Notes under the pieces: model-generated
Databases searched by the model: none
Told to the model about the DNA's origin: nothing
What the model saw: the letters and a program-made list of their open reading frames with translations, nothing else
Made by a program: the position numbers and the translations under genes
Shown: one piece after another, positions 40,093 to 50,324 of the stretch
How the letters are laid out: each line of letters starts with the position of its first letter
Position numbering within the stretch: position 1 is the first letter of the stretch
Source: Rhodocyclales bacterium
Lineage (GTDB): Bacteria > Pseudomonadota > Gammaproteobacteria > Burkholderiales > Rhodocyclaceae
Direction of reading: 5' to 3'
NCBI GenBank assembly: GCA_016235745.1
Contig: JACRJA010000065.1
Span: forward strand, 62,001-126,000
Length of the DNA: 64,000 nt

Positions 40093-41072
40093 GCCGCCTC
40101 CGGCGGGAAGAGGGCGAGGCGGCGCAGCACGGCGTGCAGATGGGCTTCGCCCCGATCCGGAGGCAAGACGCCGTCGGGCAATTCGACCCCGAAGGCTAGG
40201 TGCTGATGGTGAGCAGCGAGCACCCAGGCGCACAGGCGCGAGAGGCGCGCTTCCACGTCGCCCGCGCCCAGGGTGTCGTTCCAGCGCAGGAGCACGGTGC
40301 CGGCGGCTGGCCCTTCACGCCGGGACAACATGCGCGGCCCTCCGCGGGCGACGATCTTCCAGAGCACGCGCCGCAGCGGTTCGCCGGCCCGCCAGGGGCG
40401 AAGATCGGCGAAGTCTTCTTCTCCCGGGCGAATCCCCTGGGACAGCGCGCCCGTTTCCTCGGCCAAGGACGCGGCTGCGGGCCAGGGCGGGGCCTGCGGC
40501 TCAGGCCGGGGATAGATCCAGGCGCTCGTCGTGGGCCAGAGCAGGGTCCAGGCGCGGAACCAGCCGAAGGGGTGGCGCGTGGCGACGCGCAGGCGCCCGA
40601 GGCGCACGAGGCCGCGCCGTTCGGCGTTCTGCTCGAGGAAGACACGCACCGATCCGAGCGAAGGGGTGAGCAGGGCGACGGCCTGCGCTCCCGGCGCCGT
40701 GAGCTCCAGCGGGCGGAAACGCGGGGCGCCAGCGCGCAGCATCACCGGCCAGCGCAGGCGCTCGCCGGCGAAGACCGCTTCGGGTTCGCCGACGTCGATT
40801 GCCACGCCGCGCAGGTTGGCGGCCGTGGCCGGAATCGCCATGACCGCGACGGCGGCGAGCCAGAAGACGAGGGCGTGGCCCAGGGAGAGCGAGTAGTTGA
40901 TGGCAAGCAGCCAGAGCACGAAGAGGGTGAGGGCGAAGCCCGCCCCGGCCGCGGTGGGGAGAATGTAGAGAGTACGGTGGGTGACGGTGAACGTCCCCGC
41001 GGACGCGGCAGCGCGGCGGCGTTGCCAGCGCTCCAGCCCTTCCCGCCAGGGTGCTGCGCCGCGCGAGATCAC
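40089..41072 (-). CDS. DUF58 domain protein
   Basis: 327 residues with two adjacent hydrophobic segments (about 36-80) and a C-terminal DUF58 region containing RPGEEDFADLRPWRAGEPLRRVLWKIVAR, a von Willebrand A-like partner usually found with MoxR ATPases. GTG 41072 overlaps the moxR stop; the 1081-residue track ORF continues upstream only as antisense of other genes. Function unresolved; probably part of a MoxR-dependent envelope or chaperone system with the transglutaminase. Confidence 0.88.
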   Translation of the reverse strand: MISRGAAPWREGLERWQRRRAAASAGTFTVTHRTLYILPTAAGAGFALTLFVLWLLAINYSLSLGHALVFWLAAVAVMAIPATAANLRGVAIDVGEPEAVFAGERLRWPVMLRAGAPRFRPLELTAPGAQAVALLTPSLGSVRVFLEQNAERRGLVRLGRLRVATRHPFGWFRAWTLLWPTTSAWIYPRPEPQAPPWPAAASLAEETGALSQGIRPGEEDFADLRPWRAGEPLRRVLWKIVARGGPRMLSRREGPAAGTVLLRWNDTLGAGDVEARLSRLCAWVLAAHHQHLAFGVELPDGVLPPDRGEAHLHAVLRRLALFPPEAA

Positions 41073-41995
41073 GGCACCGGCACCACGGAGAGGATGCGGG
41101 CCGCCGTCTCTTTGGCATCCTCGCGCGCCCCGCCGCGGTGCAGCACCAGGCGGTGCGCGGTGGCAGCGACGAATACGGCCTGCACGTCTTCGGGCAGGGC
41201 AAACGCCCGGCCGGCGAGGAAGGCGTGGGCGCGCGCCGCGGCGAGCAGGGCGAGTCCGCCGCGCGGGCTCAAGCCCAGCCGCACGCCCGGATGCGTGCGG
41301 GTTTCTTGTACGAGCGCAAGCACGTAGTCGAGCAACGCCTCGCGCACCGTCAGGGAACGCACGGCGGCTTGCCAGGCGCGCAGCTCGGCGGCGTCGGCCA
41401 GCGGCCGCAGGGCCGCCAGGGCCGTGGCGCCGCCCTCGCCAGCGAGCAGGCGTTTTTCCACCTCGGGCGGCGGATAGCCGATCTCCAGGCGCAGCAGAAA
41501 ACGGTCGAGTTCGCTTTCTGGCAGGGGATAGGTGCCCACCTGTTCGAGCGGGTTTTGCGTGGCGATCACGCAGAACGGCTCGGGCAGGGGATGCGAGACG
41601 CCATCGATGGTGACCTGGCGCTCGGCCATCGCTTCGAGCAGCGCGCTCTGCGTCTTGGGGGAAGCGCGGTTGAGCTCGTCGGCGAGCAGCACCTGGTGGA
41701 AGATCGGCCCGGGCGCGAAACGCAGTTCGTGCCGCGCCTCGTCGTAGACCGAAAGACCCAGCAAGTCGGAAGGCAGGAGGTCGTTCGTGCCCTGGACGCG
41801 CCCGAAGTCGAGCCCGAAGACCCGGGCGAGGGCCTGCGCCAGGGTCGTCTTGCCGACGCCGGGCAAGTCTTCGATGAGCAGGTGTCCACCAGCGAGCAGC
41901 CCGGCGAGCGCCAGGCGCACCGTCGTCCCCTTTCCCAGCAACACGTTTTCCAATGCTTGGCGTATCGCGCCCAGGCGCTCGAATGAAGGGCTCAT
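41069..41995 (-). CDS. MoxR family AAA+ ATPase
   Basis: 308 residues. Walker A LPGVGKTT, Walker B LLADELNRASPKTQSALLEAM, sensor 1 IATQNPLEQVGTYPLPESELDRF and sensor 2 LGLSPRGGLALL match the MoxR group, which is thought to act as a chaperone for metal insertion or complex assembly. First gene of the MoxR-DUF58-TgpA unit and divergent from the deacetylase gene. Confidence 0.95.
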   Translation of the reverse strand: MSPSFERLGAIRQALENVLLGKGTTVRLALAGLLAGGHLLIEDLPGVGKTTLAQALARVFGLDFGRVQGTNDLLPSDLLGLSVYDEARHELRFAPGPIFHQVLLADELNRASPKTQSALLEAMAERQVTIDGVSHPLPEPFCVIATQNPLEQVGTYPLPESELDRFLLRLEIGYPPPEVEKRLLAGEGGATALAALRPLADAAELRAWQAAVRSLTVREALLDYVLALVQETRTHPGVRLGLSPRGGLALLAAARAHAFLAGRAFALPEDVQAVFVAATAHRLVLHRGGAREDAKETAARILSVVPVP

Positions 41996-42004
41996 CGCGG
42001 GAGA

Positions 42005-42033
42005 TTGTCAGCAAGGAAGAAAGACCCGATAAT
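42005..42033 (+). promoter_or_regulatory. Sigma-70 promoter of the deacetylase gene
   Basis: TTGTCA (42005-42010), a 17-base spacer and GATAAT (42028-42033), each five of six from consensus, about 72 bases before ATG 42105. Confidence 0.65.
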
Positions 42034-42104
42034 AGCCGATACGGACGGGCGCGACGGAGGAGACTGCCCAAAGAGCCCGCCCGCCCAAGGAGGGACTCCC
42101 CAAC

Positions 42105-43031
42105 ATGACGATGACCGCCCTGATCTCCCATCGCGAGTGCGCCTTGCACGAGATGGGCTCTTATCACCCCGAATGTCCCGAGCGGCTGGCGGCGATCCAG
42201 GATCGATTGATCGCCACGGGCCTCGACCAGTATCTCGTCTACTACGATGCCCCCGTGGCCGAGCGCGAGCATCTGCTGCGCGCGCACACCGCCGAGTATC
42301 TCGACGCGCTCTTTGCCAGCGCTCCGGAAAAAGGCTTGGTGCACCTCGACCCGGACACGGCCATGAACCCGCACACCCTGCGCGCGGCCCTGCGCGCAGC
42401 CGGCGCCGGCGTGCTCGCGGTCGATCTGGTGATGAAGGGCGAGGTGGAGAACGCCTTTTGCCTCGTGCGTCCGCCCGGCCATCACGCCGAACGCGGCAAG
42501 GCCATGGGCTTTTGCTTCTTCAACAACGTGGCCGTGGCCGCCCTGCACGCGCTGGAAGCGCACGGGCTCGAACGGGTGGCCATCGTCGATTTCGACGTGC
42601 ACCACGGCAACGGTACCGAGGACATCTTCCGCGACGATGCGCGGGCGATGATGGTGAGCATCTTCCAGCACCCCTTTTATCCTTACTGCGGCACCGACGA
42701 TCCGCCCCGGCACATGGTCAATATTCCGGTGCCGTCGGGAACCCGGGGTGATGCCTTCCGTCAAATCGTGTGGGACATCTGGCTCCCCGCCTTGCGCGAG
42801 CACCAGCCGCAGATGCTCTTCATCTCGGCCGGCTTCGATTCGCATTACGAGGACGACATGGGCGGGCTTGGCCTGGTCGAGAACGATTACTTCTGGGTGA
42901 CGCAGCAACTCGTGGATCTGGCGAAGGAATGCGGCCATCGGCGCATCGTCTCCCTGCTCGAGGGCGGCTACAATCTTTCCTCGCTCGCGCGCTCTGCGGT
43001 CGCCCACATCAAGGCCCTCGCGGAAAGCTGA
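42105..43031 (+). CDS. Histone deacetylase family protein
   Basis: 308-residue arginase/deacetylase-fold zinc enzyme. [36 protein letters not shown] (active His pair), [15 protein letters not shown] (zinc Asp and His) and [19 protein letters not shown] are complete, so activity is expected. Bacterial members deacetylate polyamines or acetyl-lysine proteins; the substrate is not evident here. It has its own promoter and is followed by dapA after 52 bases. Confidence 0.92.
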   Translation: MTMTALISHRECALHEMGSYHPECPERLAAIQDRLIATGLDQYLVYYDAPVAEREHLLRAHTAEYLDALFASAPEKGLVHLDPDTAMNPHTLRAALRAAGAGVLAVDLVMKGEVENAFCLVRPPGHHAERGKAMGFCFFNNVAVAALHALEAHGLERVAIVDFDVHHGNGTEDIFRDDARAMMVSIFQHPFYPYCGTDDPPRHMVNIPVPSGTRGDAFRQIVWDIWLPALREHQPQMLFISAGFDSHYEDDMGGLGLVENDYFWVTQQLVDLAKECGHRRIVSLLEGGYNLSSLARSAVAHIKALAES

Positions 43032-43083
43032 AGCTCCGACGTACAATACACATCTTACGCAACTTTTTGCAGGAAGCGCACGC

Positions 43084-43974
43084 ATGAACCGCATCACCGG
43101 CTCCCTGGTCGCCATCGTCACCCCCATGCACGAAGACGGCAGTCTCGACTGGGAGCGCTTCAGGGCGCTGATCGACTGGCACATTGCCGAAGGAACCGAC
43201 GGCATCGTCGTGGTCGGCACCACCGGCGAATCGCCCACCGTCTCGTTCGAGGAACACGTCGAGCTCATCCGCGTGGCCGTGGCGCACGCCGCCGGGCGCA
43301 TTCCCATCATCGCCGGCACGGGGGCTAATTCCACGCGCGAGGCGATCTACCTCGCCCAGGCGGCCAAAGACGCCGGGGCCACGGCGCACCTCTCGGTCGT
43401 GCCCTACTACAACCGCCCGACGCAGGAGGGGCTCTACCGGCATTTCCGCGCCATCGCCGAGGCGGTGGAGTTGCCGATGATCCTCTACAACGTGCCGGGG
43501 CGCACCGTGGCCGATCTGAGCAGCGACACGGTCTTGCGCCTGGCGCAGGTCCCCAACGTCGTCGGCATCAAGGAGGCCACCGGCAACCTCGATCGTGCCT
43601 GCGATCTCATCGATCGCGTCCCCGAAGGCTTCCTGCTCTATTCGGGTGACGACATGACGGCCATGGCCTTCATGCTGCTCGGCGGTCACGGCACGATTTC
43701 GGTCACTGCCAATGTCGCCCCGCGGCTGATGCACGAGATGTGCGCCGCAGCGGTGGCGGGCGACGGCGTGCGGGCGCGCGAGCTCAACCGGCGGCTGGTC
43801 GGCCTGCACCGCGATCTTTTTTGCGAGGCCAATCCCATTCCGGTGAAATGGGCGCTTGCGCGCATGGGCCGCATCGCCGATGGCATCCGCCTGCCGCTCA
43901 CGCCTTTGTCTTCCCTCTACCACGACCGCGTTCGCGCCGCCCTGGCGCGTGCCGGTATCACGCTCCCGCTTTGA
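43084..43974 (+). CDS. dapA: 4-hydroxy-tetrahydrodipicolinate synthase
   Basis: 296-residue class I aldolase-fold enzyme condensing pyruvate and aspartate semialdehyde on the route to lysine and diaminopimelate. [23 protein letters not shown] (catalytic Tyr), [11 protein letters not shown] and the Schiff-base Lys in [11 protein letters not shown] are present. A -10-like TACAAT lies at 43042-43047. It precedes bamC, the widespread dapA-bamC order. Confidence 0.97.
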   Translation: MNRITGSLVAIVTPMHEDGSLDWERFRALIDWHIAEGTDGIVVVGTTGESPTVSFEEHVELIRVAVAHAAGRIPIIAGTGANSTREAIYLAQAAKDAGATAHLSVVPYYNRPTQEGLYRHFRAIAEAVELPMILYNVPGRTVADLSSDTVLRLAQVPNVVGIKEATGNLDRACDLIDRVPEGFLLYSGDDMTAMAFMLLGGHGTISVTANVAPRLMHEMCAAAVAGDGVRARELNRRLVGLHRDLFCEANPIPVKWALARMGRIADGIRLPLTPLSSLYHDRVRAALARAGITLPL

Positions 43975-43992
43975 TCCCCTGGAAACGACTGC

Positions 43993-45138
43993 ATGAAGTA
44001 TTTCCCATCACGCGAACTGGCCGGCTCGCTTGCGGCGCTGGCGGCCGTCGGCGTGCTCTCCGGCTGTAGCAGCAGCAGCGATCTGCTCCAAGGCAAAAAA
44101 ATCGATTACCGCAGTGAGCAGAAGGTGGCGCCGCTCGAGGTGCCGCCCGATCTCATCTCTCCGGCCAGGGAAGACCGCTTCGTCGTGCCGACCACCGCCG
44201 GCAAGAGTGAGGCGACGTTTTCGGCCTACGTCGCCGAGCGCAACGCGCCCAAGGATGCTTCCCAGCGCGAGGTGCTGGTCGAGCCGCAGGCGGGCATGCG
44301 CATCGAGCGCGCCGGCACGCAGCGCTGGCTCGTGGTGCAAGGAACGCCCGACGCGATCTGGCCCAAGCTGCGCGATTTCTGGCTCACCATGGGGTTCTCG
44401 CTGGCGGTCGATCGCCCCGACATCGGCGTGCTCGAGACCGATTGGGCGGAGAACCGGGCGAAGATCCCGCAGGATTTCATCCGCAATACGCTCGGCAAGC
44501 TCGTCGACAGCCTCTACTCCACGCCCGAGCGCGACAAGTTCCGCATGCGCATCGAACCGGGCAAGCGCGCTGGTGAAATCGAGGTCTACATCTCGCACCG
44601 CGGCATGCAGGAGATCTATCCTACCGAGGCCAAAGACCGTACCATCTGGCAGCCGCGTCCGCCCGACCCCGATCTGGAGGCCGAGATGCTGCGCCGCCTC
44701 ATGGTCTTCCTCGGCGTGAAGGAAGAGCAGGCGCAGCAGATGCTGGTGCAGGCGCAGCCCAACCTGCGCGCGCGGCTCGAGACCGACGGCAACGTCGCCC
44801 GTCTCGTGGTCGAGGACAACTTCGACCGGGCGTGGCGGCGTACGGGCTTGGCGCTCGACCGCATCGGCTTTACCGTCGAAGACCGCGATCCGGCCGGCGG
44901 CCTCTACGTCGTGCGCTACCTCGATCCGGATGTCGACACCGGCGAGAGCCAGGGGTGGTTCTCGCGCCTCGCGTTCTGGAAGGGCGGCGACAAGCCGCAG
45001 CAGAATTCGCAGTACCGCGTGCGGGTGCGGGGGCAAGGGGATACGACGGTGGTGCAGGTGCTCACGCCCGACAGCCAGCCGGATACCTCGAAAACGGCCA
45101 AGCAGATCCTCGAGCTGCTCTACGAAGAGCTGAAGTAA
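43993..45138 (+). CDS. bamC: Outer membrane assembly lipoprotein BamC
   Basis: 381-residue lipoprotein of the beta-barrel assembly machine. Lipobox VLSGC near residue 25, then the unstructured BamD-binding stretch (KKIDYRSE..APLEVPPDL), followed by two helix-grip domains (VQGTPDAIWPKLRDFWLTMGF and VVEDNFDRAWRRTGLALDRIGF). The C-terminus TAKQILELLYEEL is typical. It forms a dapA-bamC-rlmD run with short spacing. Confidence 0.93.
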   Translation: MKYFPSRELAGSLAALAAVGVLSGCSSSSDLLQGKKIDYRSEQKVAPLEVPPDLISPAREDRFVVPTTAGKSEATFSAYVAERNAPKDASQREVLVEPQAGMRIERAGTQRWLVVQGTPDAIWPKLRDFWLTMGFSLAVDRPDIGVLETDWAENRAKIPQDFIRNTLGKLVDSLYSTPERDKFRMRIEPGKRAGEIEVYISHRGMQEIYPTEAKDRTIWQPRPPDPDLEAEMLRRLMVFLGVKEEQAQQMLVQAQPNLRARLETDGNVARLVVEDNFDRAWRRTGLALDRIGFTVEDRDPAGGLYVVRYLDPDVDTGESQGWFSRLAFWKGGDKPQQNSQYRVRVRGQGDTTVVQVLTPDSQPDTSKTAKQILELLYEELK

Positions 45139-45144
45139 GGGCCG

Positions 45145-46452
45145 ATGAACCAGGCGCGCATCGAATCGCTCGATCTCGAGGGCCGCGGCGTGGCGCACGT
45201 CGAGGGCAAGGCCGTCTTCATCGAAGGGGCGCTGCCCGGCGAGCTGGTGGAGTTCACCGTGCTGCGGCGCCGTCCGAGCTACGAGCTGGGGCGGCTCGTG
45301 CGGGTGATTCGTCCTTCCAGCCAGCGCCTTGCGCCGCGCTGCCCGCACTTCGGCGTGTGCGGCGGCTGCGCCCTGCAGCACTTCGAGCCGGCGGCGCAGG
45401 TGGCGGCCAAGCAGCGGGTGCTGGAAGACGCGCTGTGGCACATCGGCCGACTGCGCGCCGAGCGGCTGCTCGCTCCCATCCACGGCCCGTACTGGGGCTA
45501 CCGCAGCCGCGCGCGCATCGGGGTGCGCCTGGTACCGAAGAAAGGCGGCGTGCTCGTGGGGTTTCGTGAGCGCAAGAGCAGCTACATCGCCGACATGACG
45601 CGCTGCGAGATCCTGCCGCCGCAGGTCTCGGCCCTGCTGCCGGCGCTGCGCACGCTCATCGGCGAGCTTTCCTGTCCCGATCGCATTCCCCAGCTGGAAG
45701 TGGCGGTGGGCGACGATGGAACCACCGTGCTCGTCTTCCGTCATCTGGTGCCGCTGCTGCCGACCGACCGGGAGGCGCTCGCAGCTTTTGGCGAGCGTCA
45801 CGGGGTGCAGGTGTGGCTACAGCCTGGGGGGCCGGATTCGATCGTCCCGCTCTTCGTCGGCGAGGGGAGGCCGCTCGCCTACCGGCTGCCGGAATTCGGC
45901 CTGACGCTCTTCTTCGCGCCGACCGATTTCACCCAGGTGAACGTGGCCGTGAACCGCTTGCTGGTGCGCCGCGCGATCGATCTGCTGGAGCCGCGCGCCG
46001 GGGAGCGCATCGCCGATTTCTTCTGCGGGCTGGGCAACTTCAGCCTGCCGATCGCCCGCCGCGGCGCGCAGGTGTTGGGTATCGAGGGGTCGGAGGCGCT
46101 GGTGGCGCGCGCCTTCGAGAATGCGCAAAAAAACGGTCTCGCCGGGCGTTGCCGCTTCGATGCCGCCAACCTCTTCACCGTCACGCCCGACAGCCTCGCC
46201 GCGCTCGGGACCTTCGACAAGTGGCTGGTCGATCCGCCGCGCGACGGGGCGATCGAGCTCGTCAAGGCGATCGATCCAGTGCAGGGGCCGCGCCGCATCG
46301 TCTATGTCTCGTGCAACCCGGCGACGCTCGCGCGCGACGCGGCGGTGCTGGTGCACGAGAAAGGCTATCGGCTGGAAGCGGCTGGGGTGGCGAACATGTT
46401 TCCGCACACGGCGCACGTGGAATCGATCGCGCGCTTCGAGCGGGCCGGCTGA
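45145..46452 (+). CDS. rlmD: 23S rRNA (uracil-1939-C5)-methyltransferase RlmD
   Basis: 435 residues: N-terminal TRAM domain (about 1-55), 4Fe-4S cysteines in [10 protein letters not shown] plus MTRCEIL, and a methyltransferase domain with [14 protein letters not shown], the DPPRDG loop and the nucleophile Cys in [11 protein letters not shown]. The iron-sulfur cysteines favour RlmD over TrmA/RlmC. Start ATG 45145 lies 6 bases after the bamC stop. Confidence 0.95.
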   Translation: MNQARIESLDLEGRGVAHVEGKAVFIEGALPGELVEFTVLRRRPSYELGRLVRVIRPSSQRLAPRCPHFGVCGGCALQHFEPAAQVAAKQRVLEDALWHIGRLRAERLLAPIHGPYWGYRSRARIGVRLVPKKGGVLVGFRERKSSYIADMTRCEILPPQVSALLPALRTLIGELSCPDRIPQLEVAVGDDGTTVLVFRHLVPLLPTDREALAAFGERHGVQVWLQPGGPDSIVPLFVGEGRPLAYRLPEFGLTLFFAPTDFTQVNVAVNRLLVRRAIDLLEPRAGERIADFFCGLGNFSLPIARRGAQVLGIEGSEALVARAFENAQKNGLAGRCRFDAANLFTVTPDSLAALGTFDKWLVDPPRDGAIELVKAIDPVQGPRRIVYVSCNPATLARDAAVLVHEKGYRLEAAGVANMFPHTAHVESIARFERAG

Positions 46453-46462
46453 GGGCGGGCGG

Positions 46463-46852
46463 GTGCAGCAGGAGGCGGCGCGGCGCAAGAACGAGGGGGG
46501 ATGGCGACATGCTTTCGTCGCCTTCGTCTATTCCTGGCGCGGCTTGCGCGCAGCTTGGTGCCACGAGGTGGCGTTCCGCCAGGAGGTGCTCGTCTTTTTG
46601 CTCGCTCTGCCGGCGGCCTGGTTTTTGGGCCGCACCCCGGCCGAGCGGGCGGTGCTGGTGGCCGTGACCTTGGCGGTGCTGGTCGTCGAATTGCTCAATT
46701 CGGCGATCGAGGCGGTGTGCGATCTGGTGCATCCCGATGCTCATCCCCTCGTGGGGCGGGCCAAGGATCTGGGTAGCGCCGCGGTCTTGTTGTCGATCTC
46801 GTGCGCTGCGCTCGTGTGGGGCGGGGTGCTGTGGATGAGGTTATTCGATTGA
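46463..46852 (+). CDS. dgkA: Diacylglycerol kinase (DgkA, prokaryotic type)
   Basis: 129-residue three-helix integral membrane kinase recycling diacylglycerol to phosphatidate. FVAFVYSWRGLRAAWCHEVAFRQE and the catalytic/metal motif ELLNSAIEAVCDLV are diagnostic. The start is probably GTG 46463, as no in-frame ATG fits; the track ORF starts within rlmD. The Shine-Dalgarno is weak, suggesting coupling to rlmD, which ends 10 bases upstream. Confidence 0.92.
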   Translation: MQQEAARRKNEGGWRHAFVAFVYSWRGLRAAWCHEVAFRQEVLVFLLALPAAWFLGRTPAERAVLVAVTLAVLVVELLNSAIEAVCDLVHPDAHPLVGRAKDLGSAAVLLSISCAALVWGGVLWMRLFD

Positions 46853-46944
46853 GGTGCGCCGAGCGCTTGGTGAGCCGGCGCAGGGGCTGAGCCGTGCCGT
46901 CTTGCCGCCTGCCGGAGTGCGGCGGTTCATGGGGGATCTTACCG

Positions 46945-47745
46945 GTGTCAGGAATATCGTGGTGGGAAGCCGTCGTCTTGGGCATGGTGGAAGGGGCGAC
47001 CGAATTTTTGCCGATCTCTTCGACGGGACACCTCATCATCGTGCAGGATCTGCTGGGGCATACGGATGAATCGAGCAAGGTGTTCAACGTGGCCATTCAG
47101 CTGGGGGCGATCCTGGCCGTGTGCTGGTATTACCGTGAACGGCTCTTGCGGGTGGCCCAGGGGCTGGGGCACGATCCGGCGGCGCGGCGTTTCGTCCTCA
47201 ATTTGTTCGTCGCCTTTTTGCCCGCCGCGCTGATCGGCCTCGTCGCGCACAAGGCGATTAAGACCTACCTCTTCTCGCCGCTGACGGTGGCGCTTGCTCT
47301 GGCGCTGGGGGCGGTGCTCATCTTCGTGGTGGAGCGTTGGCGTCCGGCGCCGCGCATCCAGTCCGTCGACGACATGCGGCTTGCCGATGCCTTGAAAGTG
47401 GGATTGGCGCAGAGTCTGGCGCTGATCCCGGGCACTTCGCGCTCCGGGGCGACGATCATCGGCGGGATGGCGTTTGGCCTGTCGCGCCAGGCGGCCACCG
47501 AATTTTCGTTCTTCCTGGCGATTCCGACCATGTTCGCGGCGGTGCTCTACGATCTGGCGAAGAATTGGTCGGCCTTGAGCCGTGATGATCTGATGGCGAT
47601 CGCGCTGGGGTTCGCCGTGGCCTTCGTCTCGGCCTTGGCGGCGGTGCGCTTCCTGCTGGGGTTCGTCGCGCGGCACTCGTTCGTCGGCTTTGCGTGGTAT
47701 CGCCTGATCTTGGCGCTCGTGGTCTGGAGTTATTTCTCGGCCTGA
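46945..47745 (+). CDS. uppP: Undecaprenyl-diphosphatase UppP (BacA)
   Basis: 266-residue membrane phosphatase regenerating undecaprenyl phosphate for cell wall synthesis. EAVVLGMVEGATEFLPISSTGHLI carries the catalytic Glu-rich motif and PGTSRSGATI the second. About eight hydrophobic helices. GTG 46945 (MSGISWWEAV) fits the family N-terminus and follows GGGGGA; the track's GTG at 46894 adds 17 atypical residues. The 3' end overlaps the convergent glnD by 16 bases. Confidence 0.93.
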   Translation: MSGISWWEAVVLGMVEGATEFLPISSTGHLIIVQDLLGHTDESSKVFNVAIQLGAILAVCWYYRERLLRVAQGLGHDPAARRFVLNLFVAFLPAALIGLVAHKAIKTYLFSPLTVALALALGAVLIFVVERWRPAPRIQSVDDMRLADALKVGLAQSLALIPGTSRSGATIIGGMAFGLSRQAATEFSFFLAIPTMFAAVLYDLAKNWSALSRDDLMAIALGFAVAFVSALAAVRFLLGFVARHSFVGFAWYRLILALVVWSYFSA

Positions 47746-50324
47746 GCCAGGTCGAGCGCGCGGGTGAGCTCGGCCACCAGGGCGTTGCGCCGCTCGGGTG
47801 CTTCGAGCATCCCGCCGCGGATGAGGAAGGTGTCTTCGGCCCGCTCGCCCAAGGTGTCGATACGCGCCATGTCGATGGCGATGCCATGGCGCGCGAGCGT
47901 GCGCACGATCTTGTAGAGCAGTCCCGGCTGGTCGACGGCGGTCACGCTCAGCACGTAGTGCTGGCCGCGCTCGTCTGGGTGCAGATGGATCTGCGGCGGA
48001 AAAGGGAAGTGGCGCACCAGCCGCGGCAGGCGCCGCGCGCCCAGGTCGGGCTCGGGCGGGGGGCCTTCGTGCATCAGCCGGCGCGGGAGTTCATATTCGA
48101 GCAGCGGTAACAGCTCGCGCGCCGGCAGATCGTCCGGGGCGCGCAACACGAAGCTGTCGAGCGCATAGCCGGCGTGCGTGGTGTGGATCTTCGCTTCCCA
48201 TACGTCGAGCCCGAGCTGGGCCAGGCCGGCGATGAGCCGCAAGAGGAGCTCGGGCGCATCGCGCGTATAGACCATGAGCTGGATGCCGCTGCCGTCGCCG
48301 TCGGGCAGCCGCCGGGCGCGCACCACCGGTTCGTCCTGCTGGAAGCGCCCGTAGAGGATGCGGGTGTGCCAGGCGATCTCTTCGGCAGAGTGGCGCAGGA
48401 AGTAGGCGGTATCCAGTGTGCGCCAGAAAGGGGCCTCGGCTTCCGGCCGCAGGCCGTGGAAACGCAGCAGGCGGCGGGCGTCCTCGAGCCGGACGGAAAG
48501 CGGATCGTGCGCGAGCCCTTGGCGGCGCTGACGCAGATGGCGGCGCGTGGCCTCGAACAGATCCTGCAGCAGGCGCTCTTTCCACGGCGTCCACACTTTC
48601 GGGCTGGTGCCGCGGATGTCGGCGTGGGTGAGGAGGTAGAGGGCGATGAGATGCCGCTCGTCGCCCACCAGCGCCGCGAAGCGCGCCACCACTGCGGGGT
48701 CGCTGGGGTCTTCTTTCTGCGCCACGCGCGACATTTCCAGGTGATGACGCACCAGCCAGACGACGAGTTCGGCGTCCGGCGCGGCGAGCCGGTGTTCGCG
48801 GCAGAACCGTTCGGCTTCTTCCGCGCCGATCACGCAGTGATCGCCGCCGCGTCCCTTGCCGATGTCGTGAAAGAGGGCCGCGAGGTAGAGCAGCCAGGGT
48901 TGCCCGAACTCGAACATGAGCGCATTCATCGCTGGGTATTCGTGCGCATGCTCTCCCATGGTGAAGCAGCGCAGGTTGCGCACGACCATCAGGGTGTGGG
49001 TGTCTACGGTGTAGGCGTGGTAGAGGTCGTACTGCATCTGGCAGATGATGCGCCGCCAGGGAGGGATATAGCGCGAGAGGATGCCGAACTGGTTCATCCG
49101 CCGCAGGCCGTGCACGATGCCGCGGCGTTGCTGCAAGAGCTCGAGGAAGAGCGCCTGGTGGCGCGGTTCGAGGTGATAGGCCTCGTCGATGAGCTCGCGC
49201 TGCGCCCACAGCAGCCGCAGGGTGCGGGCGGTGAGATCGGTGAGCTCGCTGCGCTGTGCCAGCAGCAGGAAGGCTTCGAGCAGCGCCTCGGGGTGGCGCA
49301 CGAAAGTGTCCTCGCTTACCACGTCGAGCCGGTCGCCGCGCTGCTGGAAGCGCTCGTTGATGGGAAAGGGCAGGCGCTGGCGTTCGGGGAAGAGCGCTTC
49401 GGCGAACGTGGCCATGAGGATGGCGTTGACCTGCAGCACCTGTTTGGCGGTGAGGTAGTAGCGGCGCATGAAGACTTCGGCGGGACGGCGGCCCTCGCGG
49501 CCAGCGATGCCGAGGCGCTGGGCGAGCTGCTCTTGATGGTCGAAGAGCAGCCGGTCTTCGGCGCGGCGCGCGAGCAGGTGCAGGTGGATGCGCACGCGGG
49601 CAAGGAAGCTCTGGCAGCGCGAGAGCGCCTGCGCTTCGGTGGGAGTGAGCAGCCCTTTGGCGGCGAGTGCCGCCCAGCCGCCGCGATAGCCGAGCGCCCG
49701 GGCGATCCACACGAGCAGCTGCAGGTCGCGCAGCCCGCCGGGGTGTTCCTTGCAGTTGGGCTCGAGCGCGAAGGGCGAGCCGAGCATGCGGGCGTGGCGC
49801 TGCTCTTGTTCCTGGCGCTTGGCCTCATAGAAGGCGCGCGGGTCGAGCCAGGTGCGATAGCGTTCGCGGAATGTACGATACAGCGCCTTGGAACCGGCCA
49901 ACAGCCGCGATTCGAGCAGCGTGGTGGCCACCGTGATGTCCTCGTTGGCGAGCGCGAGCGATTGTTCGAGGGTGCGCACGCTCGCTCCCACTTGCAGCCC
50001 TACGTCCCACAGCGCGGCGACCAGGGCGCGTACCCGGGCTTCGTCTTCGGCATCCGCTGCCTGGGCAAGCAGGATCAGGACGTCGATGTCGGAGTGGGGA
50101 TAGAGCTCGCCGCGGCCGTAGCCGCCCACGGCCAGGAGCGCCGCGCCGTGCGGCAGCGGATGGATTTCCAGCAGGCGGCGCAGGGTTTCGTCGACCAGGC
50201 GGGCGTGGCGCGCCAGGTAGTGTGCCGGGGAGAACGGACCTGCGAGAAAGGCGCGCGCGAGCGCTTCGCGCCCGGCGGCGAGTTCGTCCTTGAGCGGAGC
50301 GAGGTGCTCAGCCGACGAAGCCAT
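47730..50324 (-). CDS. glnD: Bifunctional [protein-PII] uridylyltransferase/uridylyl-removing enzyme
   Basis: 864-residue nitrogen sensor that uridylylates PII when glutamine is low and deuridylylates it when high. The nucleotidyltransferase active site is LAVGGYGRGELYPHSDIDVLIL (about 65-87); the HD domain has LFHDIGKGRGGDH. Two C-terminal ACT domains (from about 690: RLPDGDGSGIQLMVYTRDAPELLLRL, and VLSVTAVDQPGLLYKIVRTLARHG) bind glutamine. It is encoded downstream of map with a 17-base overlap. It acts on the same nitrogen branch as the GltBD genes of this window. Confidence 0.97.
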   Translation of the reverse strand: MASSAEHLAPLKDELAAGREALARAFLAGPFSPAHYLARHARLVDETLRRLLEIHPLPHGAALLAVGGYGRGELYPHSDIDVLILLAQAADAEDEARVRALVAALWDVGLQVGASVRTLEQSLALANEDITVATTLLESRLLAGSKALYRTFRERYRTWLDPRAFYEAKRQEQEQRHARMLGSPFALEPNCKEHPGGLRDLQLLVWIARALGYRGGWAALAAKGLLTPTEAQALSRCQSFLARVRIHLHLLARRAEDRLLFDHQEQLAQRLGIAGREGRRPAEVFMRRYYLTAKQVLQVNAILMATFAEALFPERQRLPFPINERFQQRGDRLDVVSEDTFVRHPEALLEAFLLLAQRSELTDLTARTLRLLWAQRELIDEAYHLEPRHQALFLELLQQRRGIVHGLRRMNQFGILSRYIPPWRRIICQMQYDLYHAYTVDTHTLMVVRNLRCFTMGEHAHEYPAMNALMFEFGQPWLLYLAALFHDIGKGRGGDHCVIGAEEAERFCREHRLAAPDAELVVWLVRHHLEMSRVAQKEDPSDPAVVARFAALVGDERHLIALYLLTHADIRGTSPKVWTPWKERLLQDLFEATRRHLRQRRQGLAHDPLSVRLEDARRLLRFHGLRPEAEAPFWRTLDTAYFLRHSAEEIAWHTRILYGRFQQDEPVVRARRLPDGDGSGIQLMVYTRDAPELLLRLIAGLAQLGLDVWEAKIHTTHAGYALDSFVLRAPDDLPARELLPLLEYELPRRLMHEGPPPEPDLGARRLPRLVRHFPFPPQIHLHPDERGQHYVLSVTAVDQPGLLYKIVRTLARHGIAIDMARIDTLGERAEDTFLIRGGMLEAPERRNALVAELTRALDLAQAEK

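Noticed and set aside
43042-43047. Promoter for dapA at TACAAT
   Set aside because: The -10-like hexamer is plausible, but the expected -35 position reads CGCGGA; evidence is insufficient for a separate feature.
40089-43334. 1081-residue minus-strand ORF containing DUF58
   Set aside because: Only the last 327 codons are DUF58; the rest is antisense to the deacetylase gene and to moxR in another frame.
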